Source: an uncultured Blautia sp. (GTDB lineage: Bacteria > Bacillota > Clostridia > Lachnospirales > Lachnospiraceae). From it: DNA of 60,766 nucleotides. Position numbers and translations under genes: made by a program. This document shows positions 7,304-16,767 of this stretch, in pieces; within the stretch, counting starts at the first letter, position 1; the number at the start of each line of letters is the position of its first letter. The notes under the pieces are model-generated. The model made no database searches. It was not told where the DNA came from and worked only from the letters and a program-made list of their open reading frames with translations. The stretch spans positions 1 to 60,766 of the forward strand of contig URHH01000002.1 of the NCBI GenBank assembly GCA_900547615.1, given 5' to 3'.

Positions 7304-9633
7304 ATAAGAAACATTCCCAGATGGTAAATCACGAAGGCTGCGATCCATGCGATAACGCATTGGCCGATCACCATAGCCGTTGCCCATTTACCGCCAAGCT
7401 CACGTTTTACAGAGGCGATTGCCGCAACACAGGGCGTATAAAGAAGGCAGAACACAAGAAGCGCTCCTGCGCCCACAGTTGTAAGGCTGCTCTGTAAAAC
7501 GGCTGTGCTTCCAAATAATACAGTGAGAGAAGATACTACGCTCTCTTTTGCAAGGAAGCCGGAAATCAGCGCTGTCACAATTCTCCAGTCACCAAATCCC
7601 ACCGGCGTAAATACAGGAGCAAGCACGCCTGCAACAAGCGCCAGAATACTGTTCTCTGAATCAGATACCATATTGAATCCCGTATCAAAGTTCTGTAAAA
7701 ACCAGATTACGATCGTTGCAATAAAAATCACCGTAAATGCTCTCTGTAAGAAATCCTTTGCCTTATCCCAGAGAAGATGCAGAACATTTTTTGCGCCCGG
7801 CATACGGTAATTGGGAAGCTCCATAACAAACGGAACTGCCTCTCCCTTAAATGCGGTTTTCTTAAAAATAAGCGCCATTAAAATTCCCATGATAATGCCG
7901 AACACATAAAGTCCGATCATCACAAGCGCCCCTTTTCCCGGGAAAAAAGCCGCTGTAAAAAAGGCATAAATCGGAAGCTTTGCCGTACAGCTCATAAACG
8001 GCGTCAGTAAAATCGTCATCTTCCTGTCTCTTTCTGATGGAAGCGTACGACTTGCCATAACCCCCGGAACCGTACAGCCAAAACCGATCAGCATAGGCAC
8101 AATACTTCGTCCGGAAAGACCGAGTTTACGGAGAAGTTTATCCATGATAAACGCAACTCTCGCCATATATCCGCTGTCCTCCAAAATCGATAAAAAGAAA
8201 AACAACGTTACGATGATCGGAAGAAAACTTAACACACCGCCTACTCCGTTGAAAATACCATCGATCACAAGAGAATGTACCACACTGTTCACATTTGCCG
8301 CTGTCATGGCGCTGTCTACAATTCCGGTAAGAGCTGTAATCCCGGATTCCAGAGCTCCCTGTAAAAACGCGCCTATCACGTTAAAGGTCAGCCAGAACAC
8401 GAGTCCCATGATTCCAATAAAAGCCGGAATACCTGTATATTTCCCTGTAAGAAAATGATCGATTTTCTGACTTCTCAGGCGTTCTTTACTCTCTTTCGGT
8501 TTAATTACCGTCTCATTACAGACATCTTCAATATATTCAAAACGCATCTGCGCTACCGCGGCTGCTCTGTCAAGACCAGTTTCTTCCTCTGTCTGCTTTG
8601 CAATATCCTCCAGGAGATTTTTTTCATTATCTGTGAGCCCTAACTGCTCCAGAATCTTTTCGTCCCCTTCCATGACCTTGCTTGCGGCAAATCTTACCGG
8701 TATCTCCGTTTTTTGCGCATGATCCTCAATCAGGTGCATCACTGCATGGATTCCTCTGTGAATCCCCTCTTCTTTTCTGCAAAAATCATTTTCCAGAGGA
8801 GCTTCCTGATATTTTGCCACATGGACTGCATGTCGGATCAGCTCCTCAATACCTTCTCCTTTTGCCGCTGAAATGGGAATGACCGGAACGCCGAGAGCAG
8901 CTTCCATTTCATTTACTTTTACAGAACCGTTATTTTCTCTCAGCTCGTCCATCATGTTTAAAGCGACAACCATCGGAAAGCCCAGCTCAAGGAGCTGCAT
9001 GGTAAGATAAAGATTTCTTTCAATATTCGTTGCATCTACTATATTGATAATTCCTTTTGGCTTTTCCCTTATTACAAATTCCCTTGTCACAATCTCCTCG
9101 CTGCTGTAGGGGGACATAGAATAAATTCCCGGAAGGTCTGTGATCAATGTGTTTTCATATCCTCTGATCACACCGTCTTTCCTGTCAACCGTCACTCCCG
9201 GGAAATTTCCTACATGCTGTTTGGAACCGGTAAGCTGATTAAACAGAGTCGTCTTTCCGCAGTTCTGATTTCCCACAAGAGCAAAGGTAAGTATTTCACT
9301 GTCAGGAAGGGGATTTTCTTCCTTTCTGTCATGAAACTTTCCTCCCTCTCCATATCCGGGGTGAAATCCTTCCGGGCTTTCTGTCTTCTTATTCACAGTT
9401 TTTGGCTGATGCGGCTTGCTGATTTCTATATTTTCTGCGTCTGCAAGACGAATCGTCAACTCATAACCGTGGATTCGAAGCTCAATGGGGTCTCCCATAG
9501 GCGCATATTTTACAACTGTCACTTCTGTCCCCTGTATGAGACCCATATCCAGAAAATGCTGACGCAAAGCACCTTCTCCGCCTACAGCTTTTATCGTCGC
9601 TGTGCTTCCAATCTGCAATTCACTAAGCTTCAT
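7300..9633 (-). CDS. feoB: fused FeoA-FeoB ferrous iron transporter
   Basis: 777 residues. Residues 1-75 are a FeoA-type SH3-like domain, here fused to FeoB through a hydrophilic linker (~75-110). The G-protein domain follows with G1 GNQNCGKTT (121-129), G3 DLPG (166-169), G4 NMMD (226-229) and G5 SAAKG. The membrane part carries the two Gate repeats (GCTVPGVMASRTLPSERDRK). The protein imports Fe(II) across the cytoplasmic membrane under GTP control. ATG at 9633 is preferred over 9651 because AAAGGAA lies 7 bases before it. No separate feoC is adjacent. A strong promoter and palindrome upstream suggest iron-dependent repression. Confidence 0.96.
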   Translation of the reverse strand: MKLSELQIGSTATIKAVGGEGALRQHFLDMGLIQGTEVTVVKYAPMGDPIELRIHGYELTIRLADAENIEISKPHQPKTVNKKTESPEGFHPGYGEGGKFHDRKEENPLPDSEILTFALVGNQNCGKTTLFNQLTGSKQHVGNFPGVTVDRKDGVIRGYENTLITDLPGIYSMSPYSSEEIVTREFVIREKPKGIINIVDATNIERNLYLTMQLLELGFPMVVALNMMDELRENNGSVKVNEMEAALGVPVIPISAAKGEGIEELIRHAVHVAKYQEAPLENDFCRKEEGIHRGIHAVMHLIEDHAQKTEIPVRFAASKVMEGDEKILEQLGLTDNEKNLLEDIAKQTEEETGLDRAAAVAQMRFEYIEDVCNETVIKPKESKERLRSQKIDHFLTGKYTGIPAFIGIMGLVFWLTFNVIGAFLQGALESGITALTGIVDSAMTAANVNSVVHSLVIDGIFNGVGGVLSFLPIIVTLFFFLSILEDSGYMARVAFIMDKLLRKLGLSGRSIVPMLIGFGCTVPGVMASRTLPSERDRKMTILLTPFMSCTAKLPIYAFFTAAFFPGKGALVMIGLYVFGIIMGILMALIFKKTAFKGEAVPFVMELPNYRMPGAKNVLHLLWDKAKDFLQRAFTVIFIATIVIWFLQNFDTGFNMVSDSENSILALVAGVLAPVFTPVGFGDWRIVTALISGFLAKESVVSSLTVLFGSTAVLQSSLTTVGAGALLVFCLLYTPCVAAIASVKRELGGKWATAMVIGQCVIAWIAAFVIYHLGMFLI

Positions 9634-9653
9634 TTCTGTATTCCTTTCCATAT

Positions 9654-9669
9654 GTTATATTAGTATAAC
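9654..9669. promoter_or_regulatory. palindromic operator candidate in the feoAB leader
   Basis: GTTATATTAGTATAAC, two 6-base arms around TTAG. It starts roughly 7 bases after the expected transcription start of the feoAB promoter, where a metal-dependent repressor (DtxR/IdeR- or Fur-like) would block transcription. The repressor identity is inference. Confidence 0.5.
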
Positions 9670-9682
9670 TTTTTCTTCTTCT

Positions 9683-9711
9683 GTTATATCTCGATTCCTT
9701 CTCTCTGTCAA
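9683..9711 (-). promoter_or_regulatory. sigma-A promoter of feoAB
   Basis: Minus strand TTGACA (9711-9706), 17-base spacer, TATAAC (9688-9683): near-perfect consensus, about 50 bases before the feoAB ATG. Confidence 0.85.
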
Positions 9712-9724
9712 CATTTTTTTACAA

Positions 9725-9769
9725 AAAAACTGCTGCAAACAGATTTTTCCTGTTTTTGCAGCAGTTTTT
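9725..9769. terminator. terminator after the GHL6 hydrolase gene
   Basis: AAAAACTGCTGC at the left pairs with GCAGCAGTTTTT at the right around an A/T-rich apex. The U-tract on the minus strand follows the stem, ending the sugar operon; the A-tract on the other side makes it potentially bidirectional. Confidence 0.85.
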
Positions 9770-9770
9770 C

Positions 9771-11750
9771 TTATTCGTAATCAGCAACAACCATTTGATG
9801 ACACTCCATTTGGGGAATTCTATAAAATATTTTTCCTTCTTTTTCCATAAATGGAATCTCTTCCATCTGAGGCGCGAGATAAAGTCTCTTAACCTTTTCT
9901 TTAATACGAAGATTTCCTTTTATATTATATAAAGGTACAATATCCTCAATTGCCTCCACCTGTTTTTCCTGCCCACTCATCAAAAACCTTCCTCTTACTG
10001 TAGTATGAGCAAAAAGAAAATGCGCTACATACCGCCTCTCTTTTTCTTGTTTTGTCAAAGTGAAAATACCTCTGTCCGGAAGGCTCACTTCCCCTGTTTT
10101 ATCTTCTCCCAAAAGCATATCTACACATTTTGTAATCAATTTTTTTGCCTGCAAAGAACCAATCTTTCCATATTCTGAAAAAATATTCCAGCCTATATAA
10201 ATCACATTTTCTGTTGACGTTACTGCTGGAAATGTACTCTCCTTCTTATTCGGAGAATGTTGGTGTGAAGAAAAATGAAGAACATTTCTATTAAAATACG
10301 GATTCTGTGCCTCTCCTAAAATCTCCCCTGTATCCGGACAAATTCTGTATCCCTGCTCGTAAATCACTTCTGCTTCCCCTTCTTCTCCTATATAATAGGA
10401 AGGTACAAAAGGATTTTCTCCCTGAAAAACAGCTCCTGTGGAAACAGCAAATATATCCTCATTTTCTTTCAGTCCGCTTGTACCACTTAAAAGCACCTTT
10501 CCTCCTGCCTGCAAATACGCTTTTATTCGTTTTTCCAGTCCAGGATTAAATCGAATGGTATCAGGAAGAATCAAAACTTTATACTTTTCAAACTCTTCCT
10601 CGGCATCAATCAAAGAATACAAATAATGTCCCTGTTGAAGTACCCTGCTTGCTCCTTCATCTCCATAAAACACAGTATCTCTTGTAGAGTTTCCGTAAAG
10701 CATAGCCTCCTGGCTTAACACCCCCACATCACTTATCGGTATGCTTTCATAACACCAGGATTCTTTTTTCTCCACTTCTTTGTAAGCAGCCCCTATTAAC
10801 TCGTACGTTTTACAATTCATTCTGCCATCTGGGTGAAGTTGATCTCCAATGGAACATTTTGCCCCAAAGGCAAGTGAAAGTCCTGCTTCATATCGAAGTG
10901 CATTTGGGTGCTTGTATCCCCCGAACTCTCCCCACGTCGTATGGAATTTTCCCGTCATTCCAAGATATTCCATACCAAGATTTTTCACATAGGAAGCTGA
11001 CATCGGAAAATGATCATAACCCCAACCACCTGTCGGAAGACTTTCAAGTTCCAGATGTGAGTTTCTTTTTGCAAGATCTCTTCTTCCCCTTGTAATATGT
11101 CCTCCATTATGAAATATCGTGCAGGTAGAATTATATTTTTTAATTATTTTTTCTACTTGTTCTGTATAATTCTGAAATACCAACTCCGCCTGCTCCATCA
11201 CAGCAGCCTTATCTCTGAAGTCTTTTCCCCTTTTTATAATATCCTGTCTGCATCTTCCACATACGCAGGGAGTTACTGCTGAAATGTCAAGAAAAATCCC
11301 GTCTGGCTGATAACGCTTCATGACTTCTTCCAGCTCTGCCAGCAGTTTATCAAGATAAGGAGTATTATAACACATTCTATGGTATCCGGGTTCCATAAAA
11401 GAATCTGTATCAGAACATTTTTCATCTGGTTTTCTTATAATCCAATCTCCATGCTTCACCGCCATTCTTTCATCAAATCCCGCTGAAAGATATATTGGAG
11501 ATTTTACTCCGATTTCCTTACACGCTTTCAATTGTTCTCCCAGAAGATCAAAGGAAAGATGCGGGTGTATCTTGTTTACTTCTGTAGGATAATAAGACCA
11601 CCCATGATGACATTTGGCAAATATTGTAACCGAATTTACATGCCCTGTTTTCAAAGCAGCCTGAAACTGCTTTTTATCGAACTTTGTTCCTATATCTGTA
11701 ATATGTTCTGATGTATGAAAATCCAGATGCACCTGTCGATATGGTATCAT
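9771..11750 (-). CDS. GHL6-family (hypothetical glycosyl hydrolase 6) protein
   Basis: 659 residues, no signal peptide, so cytoplasmic. The N-terminal ~350 residues form a TIM-barrel-like domain opening RQVHLDFHTSEHI, with HHGWSYYPT, PDGIFLDISA and a CVCGRCR cysteine cluster, matching the hypothetical glycosyl hydrolase 6 family. Residues ~380-470 (KVLILPDTIRF, AYLQAGGKVLLSG) look like the beta-galactosidase trimerisation/GATase-like domain, followed by a beta-rich tail. FLDIS and the nearby TWGEFGGYKHP are candidate catalytic regions, but residues cannot be assigned. ATG at 11750 is chosen because AGGTGGG precedes it; a GTG at 11759 is alternative. It is the last gene of the ABC operon and probably hydrolyses the imported glycoside. 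Confidence 0.8.
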   Translation of the reverse strand: MIPYRQVHLDFHTSEHITDIGTKFDKKQFQAALKTGHVNSVTIFAKCHHGWSYYPTEVNKIHPHLSFDLLGEQLKACKEIGVKSPIYLSAGFDERMAVKHGDWIIRKPDEKCSDTDSFMEPGYHRMCYNTPYLDKLLAELEEVMKRYQPDGIFLDISAVTPCVCGRCRQDIIKRGKDFRDKAAVMEQAELVFQNYTEQVEKIIKKYNSTCTIFHNGGHITRGRRDLAKRNSHLELESLPTGGWGYDHFPMSASYVKNLGMEYLGMTGKFHTTWGEFGGYKHPNALRYEAGLSLAFGAKCSIGDQLHPDGRMNCKTYELIGAAYKEVEKKESWCYESIPISDVGVLSQEAMLYGNSTRDTVFYGDEGASRVLQQGHYLYSLIDAEEEFEKYKVLILPDTIRFNPGLEKRIKAYLQAGGKVLLSGTSGLKENEDIFAVSTGAVFQGENPFVPSYYIGEEGEAEVIYEQGYRICPDTGEILGEAQNPYFNRNVLHFSSHQHSPNKKESTFPAVTSTENVIYIGWNIFSEYGKIGSLQAKKLITKCVDMLLGEDKTGEVSLPDRGIFTLTKQEKERRYVAHFLFAHTTVRGRFLMSGQEKQVEAIEDIVPLYNIKGNLRIKEKVKRLYLAPQMEEIPFMEKEGKIFYRIPQMECHQMVVADYE

Positions 11751-11759
11751 TTTTCCCAC

Positions 11760-12584
11760 CTATCCTTTCACAGCTCCGGCTGTTGCACCGGCAATTACAT
11801 ATTTCTGGCAGATCAGATATAAAATCGTAATAGGAAGAGCTGTCAAAATCAAATCTGCAAAAACGTAATTCCAGTTGCTGGAATACTGTCCAAAGAAATT
11901 ATATACTGTCAGTGGCATCGTCCATTTTGATGCAGAGTTAAAAAAGTATAACGGAACCATAAATTCATTCCATGCTCCCATCGCTGTTGTGACTACAACT
12001 GTCGCCATTATCGGCTTCAGAAGCGGAAAAATAACAGAAAAGAACATTTTTAACGGGGACGCTCCATCTATATATGCAGCCTCGTCCAGTTCTCTCGGCA
12101 CATTTTTTATAAATCCGGACAAAGTAAATATTGTCCACGGCATTTGTAATGCAGCCTCCACACAGATTACACCCACAAAAGTACCGGTAAGATTCATCAT
12201 CTGCAAAAGCCCATATGTAGTTACAATCTGAATTGGAGAAATCATTCCAAGTAAAAAAAGATAGTAAACAAAACCTGTAAACCTGCTTTTTTTTCTGGAA
12301 ACAACAAAGGCGTTTAAGCTTCCTGCGATCACAACAATAAGAGTAACTGCAACCGTAATAATCATGCTGTTAATAAATGCCTGCCCCATATTTCCTTTTT
12401 CTATGACAACTTTGTAATTTTCCAGATGCCACACTGACGGAAGGGTAAGTTTAAATTCCTGCGCTCCCGGCGCATCTTTAAAAGAACCCAGCACTACGAT
12501 TAAAAGAGGTATCAAAATAATAAGAGATGTAAAAAAAGCCAGGATTGTAAGCACTATGCTGTTTATGTTTTTCTTTTTAGCCAT
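11760..12584 (-). CDS. CUT1 sugar ABC transporter permease (MalG/LplC-type)
   Basis: 274 residues with six predicted membrane helices and the EAA loop ELDEAAYIDGASPLKMFFSVIFPLLKP, the contact site for the ATPase. Its ATG shares one base with the stop of the preceding permease (TAATG), so translation is coupled. The stop lies 10 bases before the hydrolase ATG. No ATPase gene is present in the locus, so a shared MsmX-like ATPase encoded elsewhere must be assumed. Confidence 0.95.
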   Translation of the reverse strand: MAKKKNINSIVLTILAFFTSLIILIPLLIVVLGSFKDAPGAQEFKLTLPSVWHLENYKVVIEKGNMGQAFINSMIITVAVTLIVVIAGSLNAFVVSRKKSRFTGFVYYLFLLGMISPIQIVTTYGLLQMMNLTGTFVGVICVEAALQMPWTIFTLSGFIKNVPRELDEAAYIDGASPLKMFFSVIFPLLKPIMATVVVTTAMGAWNEFMVPLYFFNSASKWTMPLTVYNFFGQYSSNWNYVFADLILTALPITILYLICQKYVIAGATAGAVKG

Positions 12585-13459
12585 TACATTTCCACCTCTC
12601 TTTTTGTCAGTACTTTGTTTATCACAACCGCTATTACTGCAATCAGCAGAAACAGAATCAGACTCATCGCAGAAGATCTTCCCAGTGAACCTTTGCTGAA
12701 TTCCTTATAAATAAAAGTATTTAATACCTGCGTAGCATTTCCCGGTCCGCCGTTTGTCATAACATACACCTGTTCAAATACCTTAAAGCCACCGATGGTA
12801 TTCATAGTAATTACGACAGTAAACGCCGGTGCAAGAAGAGGCAGTGTTATATTTCGGAAACGCTGCCATACATTTGCCCCGTCTATTGTAGCCGCCTCAT
12901 AGTAATCCTTTGGTATTCCCTGAAGTCCTGCAAGATAGATTGCCATTGCAAAGCCGCTCCATTTCCATATTTGTACAAAAATAATGCACCACATAGCCGT
13001 CGTTCCATTTCCCAGCCAATCCGTCACAGCTCCGGAAAATCCCAGAGCTGTGAGAATCTGATTAAGAATTCCTCCGTCCAGCTTAAATACCGCCTTAAAC
13101 ATAATTCCTACAACTATTAAGCTCAATACTGCCGGAAGATAAAAAACCGTCCGAAAAAAAGATTTTCCTTTTACTGCTGCATTTAAAAGGAGTGCCAGCA
13201 AAAGACCGATGATTACAATTCCAACTGTCGTTGCCACTGCAAAAAGCACCGTATTTTTTAAAGCCAGCATAAAATAGTCATCATGCAGAAGTCTTTCAAA
13301 ATTCTTTAATCCTGTAAATTTGGGACTGTCGATTCTTTTTATATTCCAGTTTGTAAAACTCATAATGAAACTGGCTGCTATAGGAATGCAGTAAAAAATG
13401 GAAAACAGAATAATTGCCGGGTATGTAAAATAATTAGGGTAAAATTTCTTCTTATTCAT
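12584..13459 (-). CDS. CUT1 sugar ABC transporter permease (MalF/LplB-type)
   Basis: 291 residues, six membrane helices, with the EAA loop YYEAATIDGANVWQRFRNITLPLLAP and the conserved TNGGPGNATQV segment. It pairs with the downstream permease to form the membrane channel. ATG at 13459 has GGAGG 7 bases upstream; a GTG at 13465 would be too close to that site. It follows the binding-protein gene by about 35 bases without a terminator. Confidence 0.95.
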   Translation of the reverse strand: MNKKKFYPNYFTYPAIILFSIFYCIPIAASFIMSFTNWNIKRIDSPKFTGLKNFERLLHDDYFMLALKNTVLFAVATTVGIVIIGLLLALLLNAAVKGKSFFRTVFYLPAVLSLIVVGIMFKAVFKLDGGILNQILTALGFSGAVTDWLGNGTTAMWCIIFVQIWKWSGFAMAIYLAGLQGIPKDYYEAATIDGANVWQRFRNITLPLLAPAFTVVITMNTIGGFKVFEQVYVMTNGGPGNATQVLNTFIYKEFSKGSLGRSSAMSLILFLLIAVIAVVINKVLTKREVEM

Positions 13460-13494
13460 GTTCACGCCTCCATACTACTGCTGCTCACAAAACC

Positions 13495-14811
13495 TTATTC
13501 AAATGCTTCAAATCCCTGCTGTACCATATAATCCTCATAAACCCACTGAAAATCTTCCCATACAGATTCTGCCTCTTTTTCTCCTGCTGCTGCCTCTACA
13601 TAGAAGTTCCACAGATCATTAAAGCAGCCGTTTGCATCTGCAAGCTCTCCGTTTAATTCATACACGTAATTTCCACTGTTGATATACTCTTCTACAATAC
13701 TCTGTACACATGGAGTTGCCTCTCCTCCGTCTACATCATTAAATGCAGAATATCCCGGATTTGCTTCATAATACATATTCTGGTATTTCGGCATGGACCA
13801 CACTTCCAGAAAAGCCTTTGCCTCTTCTACCTGTTTTCCTGCACTTGGAACAAACAGTCCCTGTACATAATTTCCAGTTGGAAGAACCGGCTTATCTCCA
13901 AAAGGAATAACAAAAGATCCAAGTTCTACTTCCGGATAATTCTTTGTAAAATCTGTCGCCCACTGATCGATAGTAAGATACATAGCTGCTTTTCCATCTG
14001 CCATAATCTGGGCAGCATCGTCATATCCTACAGACAAATTATCCTCATTCACATATCCTTCTGTATACAGATCAATATATCTCTGAAGAACTTCTGTTGC
14101 CTCTGGAATTTCTGTCCACGTAATTTCATTATTTAACAGCTTTTCATACGTTTCTTCTGCTTTATCTCCAAGAAGGATCGGAATACCGCCTGTCATAAAA
14201 ATCTGTGTTTCCCAGTTATCTTTATTTGTCTGTAAAAACGGAGCCGCATCTGATTTTTCTTTTATCGTTTTTAAAATTTCAAGAAATTCATCGTATGTCT
14301 GCGGTTTCGGATCTTCTATTCCACAGGATTTTAAAAGTTCTTTGTTATAATATACAACCTGATAACCGGAAGAAGATTCTTTTGGAAGGGCATAAATTTT
14401 CCCGTCTTTTCTGTCTTTCAGCATTTCCGGATTCACAAGACGCTCTACCCACGATTCGCCACTTAAATCCTCGCAATATTCATATACATTTAAAGTTGCA
14501 TTCTGAGACGGAGTATTCTGTTCAAAAACGTCCGGCACTTCTCCTGTAGAAAGCTTTAAATTCGTCATAGAAGTATACTGGTCGTCCGGCACTACCTGAA
14601 AGTCTACTTTACAGCCGTAATCTTGTTCGATCGCATCAGCCATTGTCTGATAAGCATCAAAAAATTTTGCCTGGCTTGTCATAAAAGAAATTGTTTTTCC
14701 CTCCAGAATTGAATAATCCTTCTCTTCTTCCGCATACACCGCTGCTGGAAAACCTGCAAGCATAGACATCGCTGCCGTTACGCTGATTATTGTTTTTACG
14801 CTCTTTTTCAT
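13495..14811 (-). CDS. extracellular sugar-binding protein of the CUT1 transporter
   Basis: 438 residues of the family 1 extracellular solute-binding type: YSILEGKTISFMTSQ near the N-terminus, GKIYALPKESSSGYQVVYYNKELLK, and ADGKAAMYLTIDQWA. The signal peptide (KKSVKTIISVTAAMSMLAGF, then AAVYA before EE) ends with an AxA-type site and contains no cysteine, so the usual lipoprotein anchor is missing. The protein would be released by signal peptidase I. AGGAGG precedes the ATG. First gene of the operon; it faces the YesM-like kinase across about 165 bases. Ligand is probably an oligosaccharide or glycoside, not identifiable from sequence. Confidence 0.92.
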   Translation of the reverse strand: MKKSVKTIISVTAAMSMLAGFPAAVYAEEEKDYSILEGKTISFMTSQAKFFDAYQTMADAIEQDYGCKVDFQVVPDDQYTSMTNLKLSTGEVPDVFEQNTPSQNATLNVYEYCEDLSGESWVERLVNPEMLKDRKDGKIYALPKESSSGYQVVYYNKELLKSCGIEDPKPQTYDEFLEILKTIKEKSDAAPFLQTNKDNWETQIFMTGGIPILLGDKAEETYEKLLNNEITWTEIPEATEVLQRYIDLYTEGYVNEDNLSVGYDDAAQIMADGKAAMYLTIDQWATDFTKNYPEVELGSFVIPFGDKPVLPTGNYVQGLFVPSAGKQVEEAKAFLEVWSMPKYQNMYYEANPGYSAFNDVDGGEATPCVQSIVEEYINSGNYVYELNGELADANGCFNDLWNFYVEAAAGEKEAESVWEDFQWVYEDYMVQQGFEAFE

Positions 14812-14915
14812 GATATTTTCCTCCTGATTTATTTTGATATATTTATTTTATCTGTTTCTTTGTACAGAATAAATGGAAAATATATGGTAAAAACATGGAA
14901 TATTTTTGAATCGTA

Positions 14916-14944
14916 TTGTTTTTTCTCATTTCTTCTGCTATTAT
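14916..14944 (+). promoter_or_regulatory. promoter of the YesMN-type two-component genes
   Basis: TTGTTT at 14916-14921, 17-base spacer, TATTAT at 14939-14944, about 32 bases before the kinase ATG. The opposite strand has a weaker TTTATT-N17-TAAAAT candidate for the binding-protein gene in the same gap. Confidence 0.6.
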
Positions 14945-14976
14945 GCAGAAAACAGATAAAACGGAGGCAATACAAA

Positions 14977-16767
14977 ATGAAACTTTCATTCCATAAAAGA
15001 CTGTTTTTTTCTCTTTCCATACTGATGGCTGCACTGATGATTTTTTGTATCGGAGCTTTTTCACTTTTTACCTACCGGAACCTTTATAAAGAATCTATGA
15101 ATAATCTGAATCATCTTTGCGACAGAACGGGATACGAATTTCAGACACTGTTAGATAATATGGACGAACTGGCTTTATATGCTTCTACAAATCCGGAAAT
15201 CAGGAATGCCTTTACACAAGCCAAGGAGGAAGATTACTCCAATTCTCAGCTTTCCCAACAGACAGCACAGATTTTAGCCTCTATTTCCATACCGAACACT
15301 TCCTCACATTTCCGTATTTCTCTGTACAATAAAAACGGAAATTTCACCTCCATCGGTATTCCATATAACAAACAGAGTACAATGGAAAAATTAAATTCTT
15401 CCGATTATAAAAGCTGGTATGAAAATCTTCCTGTCCAAAAAAACAGAGCCTCCTTTTCCGGTTTTCATAAAGATTACTGGAACCCGAAAGGCAATACTTA
15501 TCTCTCTCTTTACAGAGAAATATTCGATGCGAAATCCGCATTTCACGCAGTAGGTATTATTGAAATACAATGTCCGTCTGATTTCGTAAAAAAGCTGCTC
15601 AACTTCGACAATACCGATTATTCCTGCTATCTTTTTCAGGAAAACGGCAATCTTATTTTTTCTACAGAAAAAACAGACTTTGAAACGGCAAGCTCTGTTT
15701 TTCAATCCTGTACGGCATCTTCTACAGGGCATACAAAGTCTGATGAGCATATTTTTTACAGCAGTACAAAAACGAAAAACAATTTTTACGTTGTACTGAC
15801 GCAGTCTGAAAAACATATATGGAAAATTATTCTTCCACAAATAGCAGCTGTTTTTCTTATGGGTATTGGTTCTTTTTTCATTACCATAAGCGCTATCTTT
15901 ATTGTAACAAAACGCGCTACGCGCCCTCTTTCAGAACTGACAGATTCTGTAAAACAAATATCTTTATCCACGCCGTCACTGCAGCTTGACGCCTCTGATT
16001 ATCCAGATGAAATTTCCAGTCTGAATCAGGCGTTTGACAAAATGCTCCTTCGTCTCAGACAGTCTATGGACGAAAATATACGAAGGCAGTCCTATGAAAT
16101 GAAAGCAAACATGATCGCTCTTCAGGCACAAATGGACCCTCATTTTCTCTATAATACACTTACAGTAATCAAGTCTTTAAGCAGAGAAAAAAACACAGCT
16201 CAGATTACACGTACCTGTGATTATCTTGTGAAAATGCTGCGATACATTTCTTCCTATGATGACCATACTGTTTCTCTTAATCAGGAACTCGCCCATACAG
16301 AAAATTATCTGGAGCTTATGAAAATCCGTTTTGAAGACCAGTTTACTTATACTTTTTCCATCGATTCTGATGTGGATACAGAAAATCTGCGAATTCCAAA
16401 GCTTTGTGTTTACACTCTTGTAGAAAATTGTTTTCAACATGGATTTAAAACAGTTGCGCCTCCCTGGAATGTATATGTACATTTCTGGCAGGAAGAAAAT
16501 CACTGGTTTGTAAATGTGACAGATAATGGAACCGGAATCACTCCTGACAAAAAAGAAGAACTTATGAATAAAATAGAAGAATTTTTATCCCATCCTTCCG
16601 ATTCTATTTCTTCTATGAAAATCGGCGGTATGGGACTTGTAAACACAGTCGCACGACTAAAGCTCAGATATAAATCTCAGATTTTATTTGACATTACAGC
16701 TCTGCCGAATGGAGGCACATCTGTTACACTTGGAGGTATAAAAGAAAATGAATATATTTGTAATTGA
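14977..16767 (+). CDS. YesM-type sensor histidine kinase
   Basis: 596 residues. TM1 at ~9-32, an extracellular region of ~260 residues, TM2 (LPQIAAVFLMGIGSFFITIS), then a HAMP linker (RATRPLSELTDSVKQI). The kinase core has the phospho-acceptor H389 in DPHFLYN, N-box N484 in LVENCFQHG, then DNGTGI and GGMGLVN. The extracellular domain likely senses the sugar directly or through the binding protein. ATG at 14977 is chosen because ACGGAGG lies 8 bases before it; the frame extends further upstream without a ribosome binding site. Overlaps the response-regulator gene by 20 bases, so they are coupled. Confidence 0.95.
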   Translation: MKLSFHKRLFFSLSILMAALMIFCIGAFSLFTYRNLYKESMNNLNHLCDRTGYEFQTLLDNMDELALYASTNPEIRNAFTQAKEEDYSNSQLSQQTAQILASISIPNTSSHFRISLYNKNGNFTSIGIPYNKQSTMEKLNSSDYKSWYENLPVQKNRASFSGFHKDYWNPKGNTYLSLYREIFDAKSAFHAVGIIEIQCPSDFVKKLLNFDNTDYSCYLFQENGNLIFSTEKTDFETASSVFQSCTASSTGHTKSDEHIFYSSTKTKNNFYVVLTQSEKHIWKIILPQIAAVFLMGIGSFFITISAIFIVTKRATRPLSELTDSVKQISLSTPSLQLDASDYPDEISSLNQAFDKMLLRLRQSMDENIRRQSYEMKANMIALQAQMDPHFLYNTLTVIKSLSREKNTAQITRTCDYLVKMLRYISSYDDHTVSLNQELAHTENYLELMKIRFEDQFTYTFSIDSDVDTENLRIPKLCVYTLVENCFQHGFKTVAPPWNVYVHFWQEENHWFVNVTDNGTGITPDKKEELMNKIEEFLSHPSDSISSMKIGGMGLVNTVARLKLRYKSQILFDITALPNGGTSVTLGGIKENEYICN

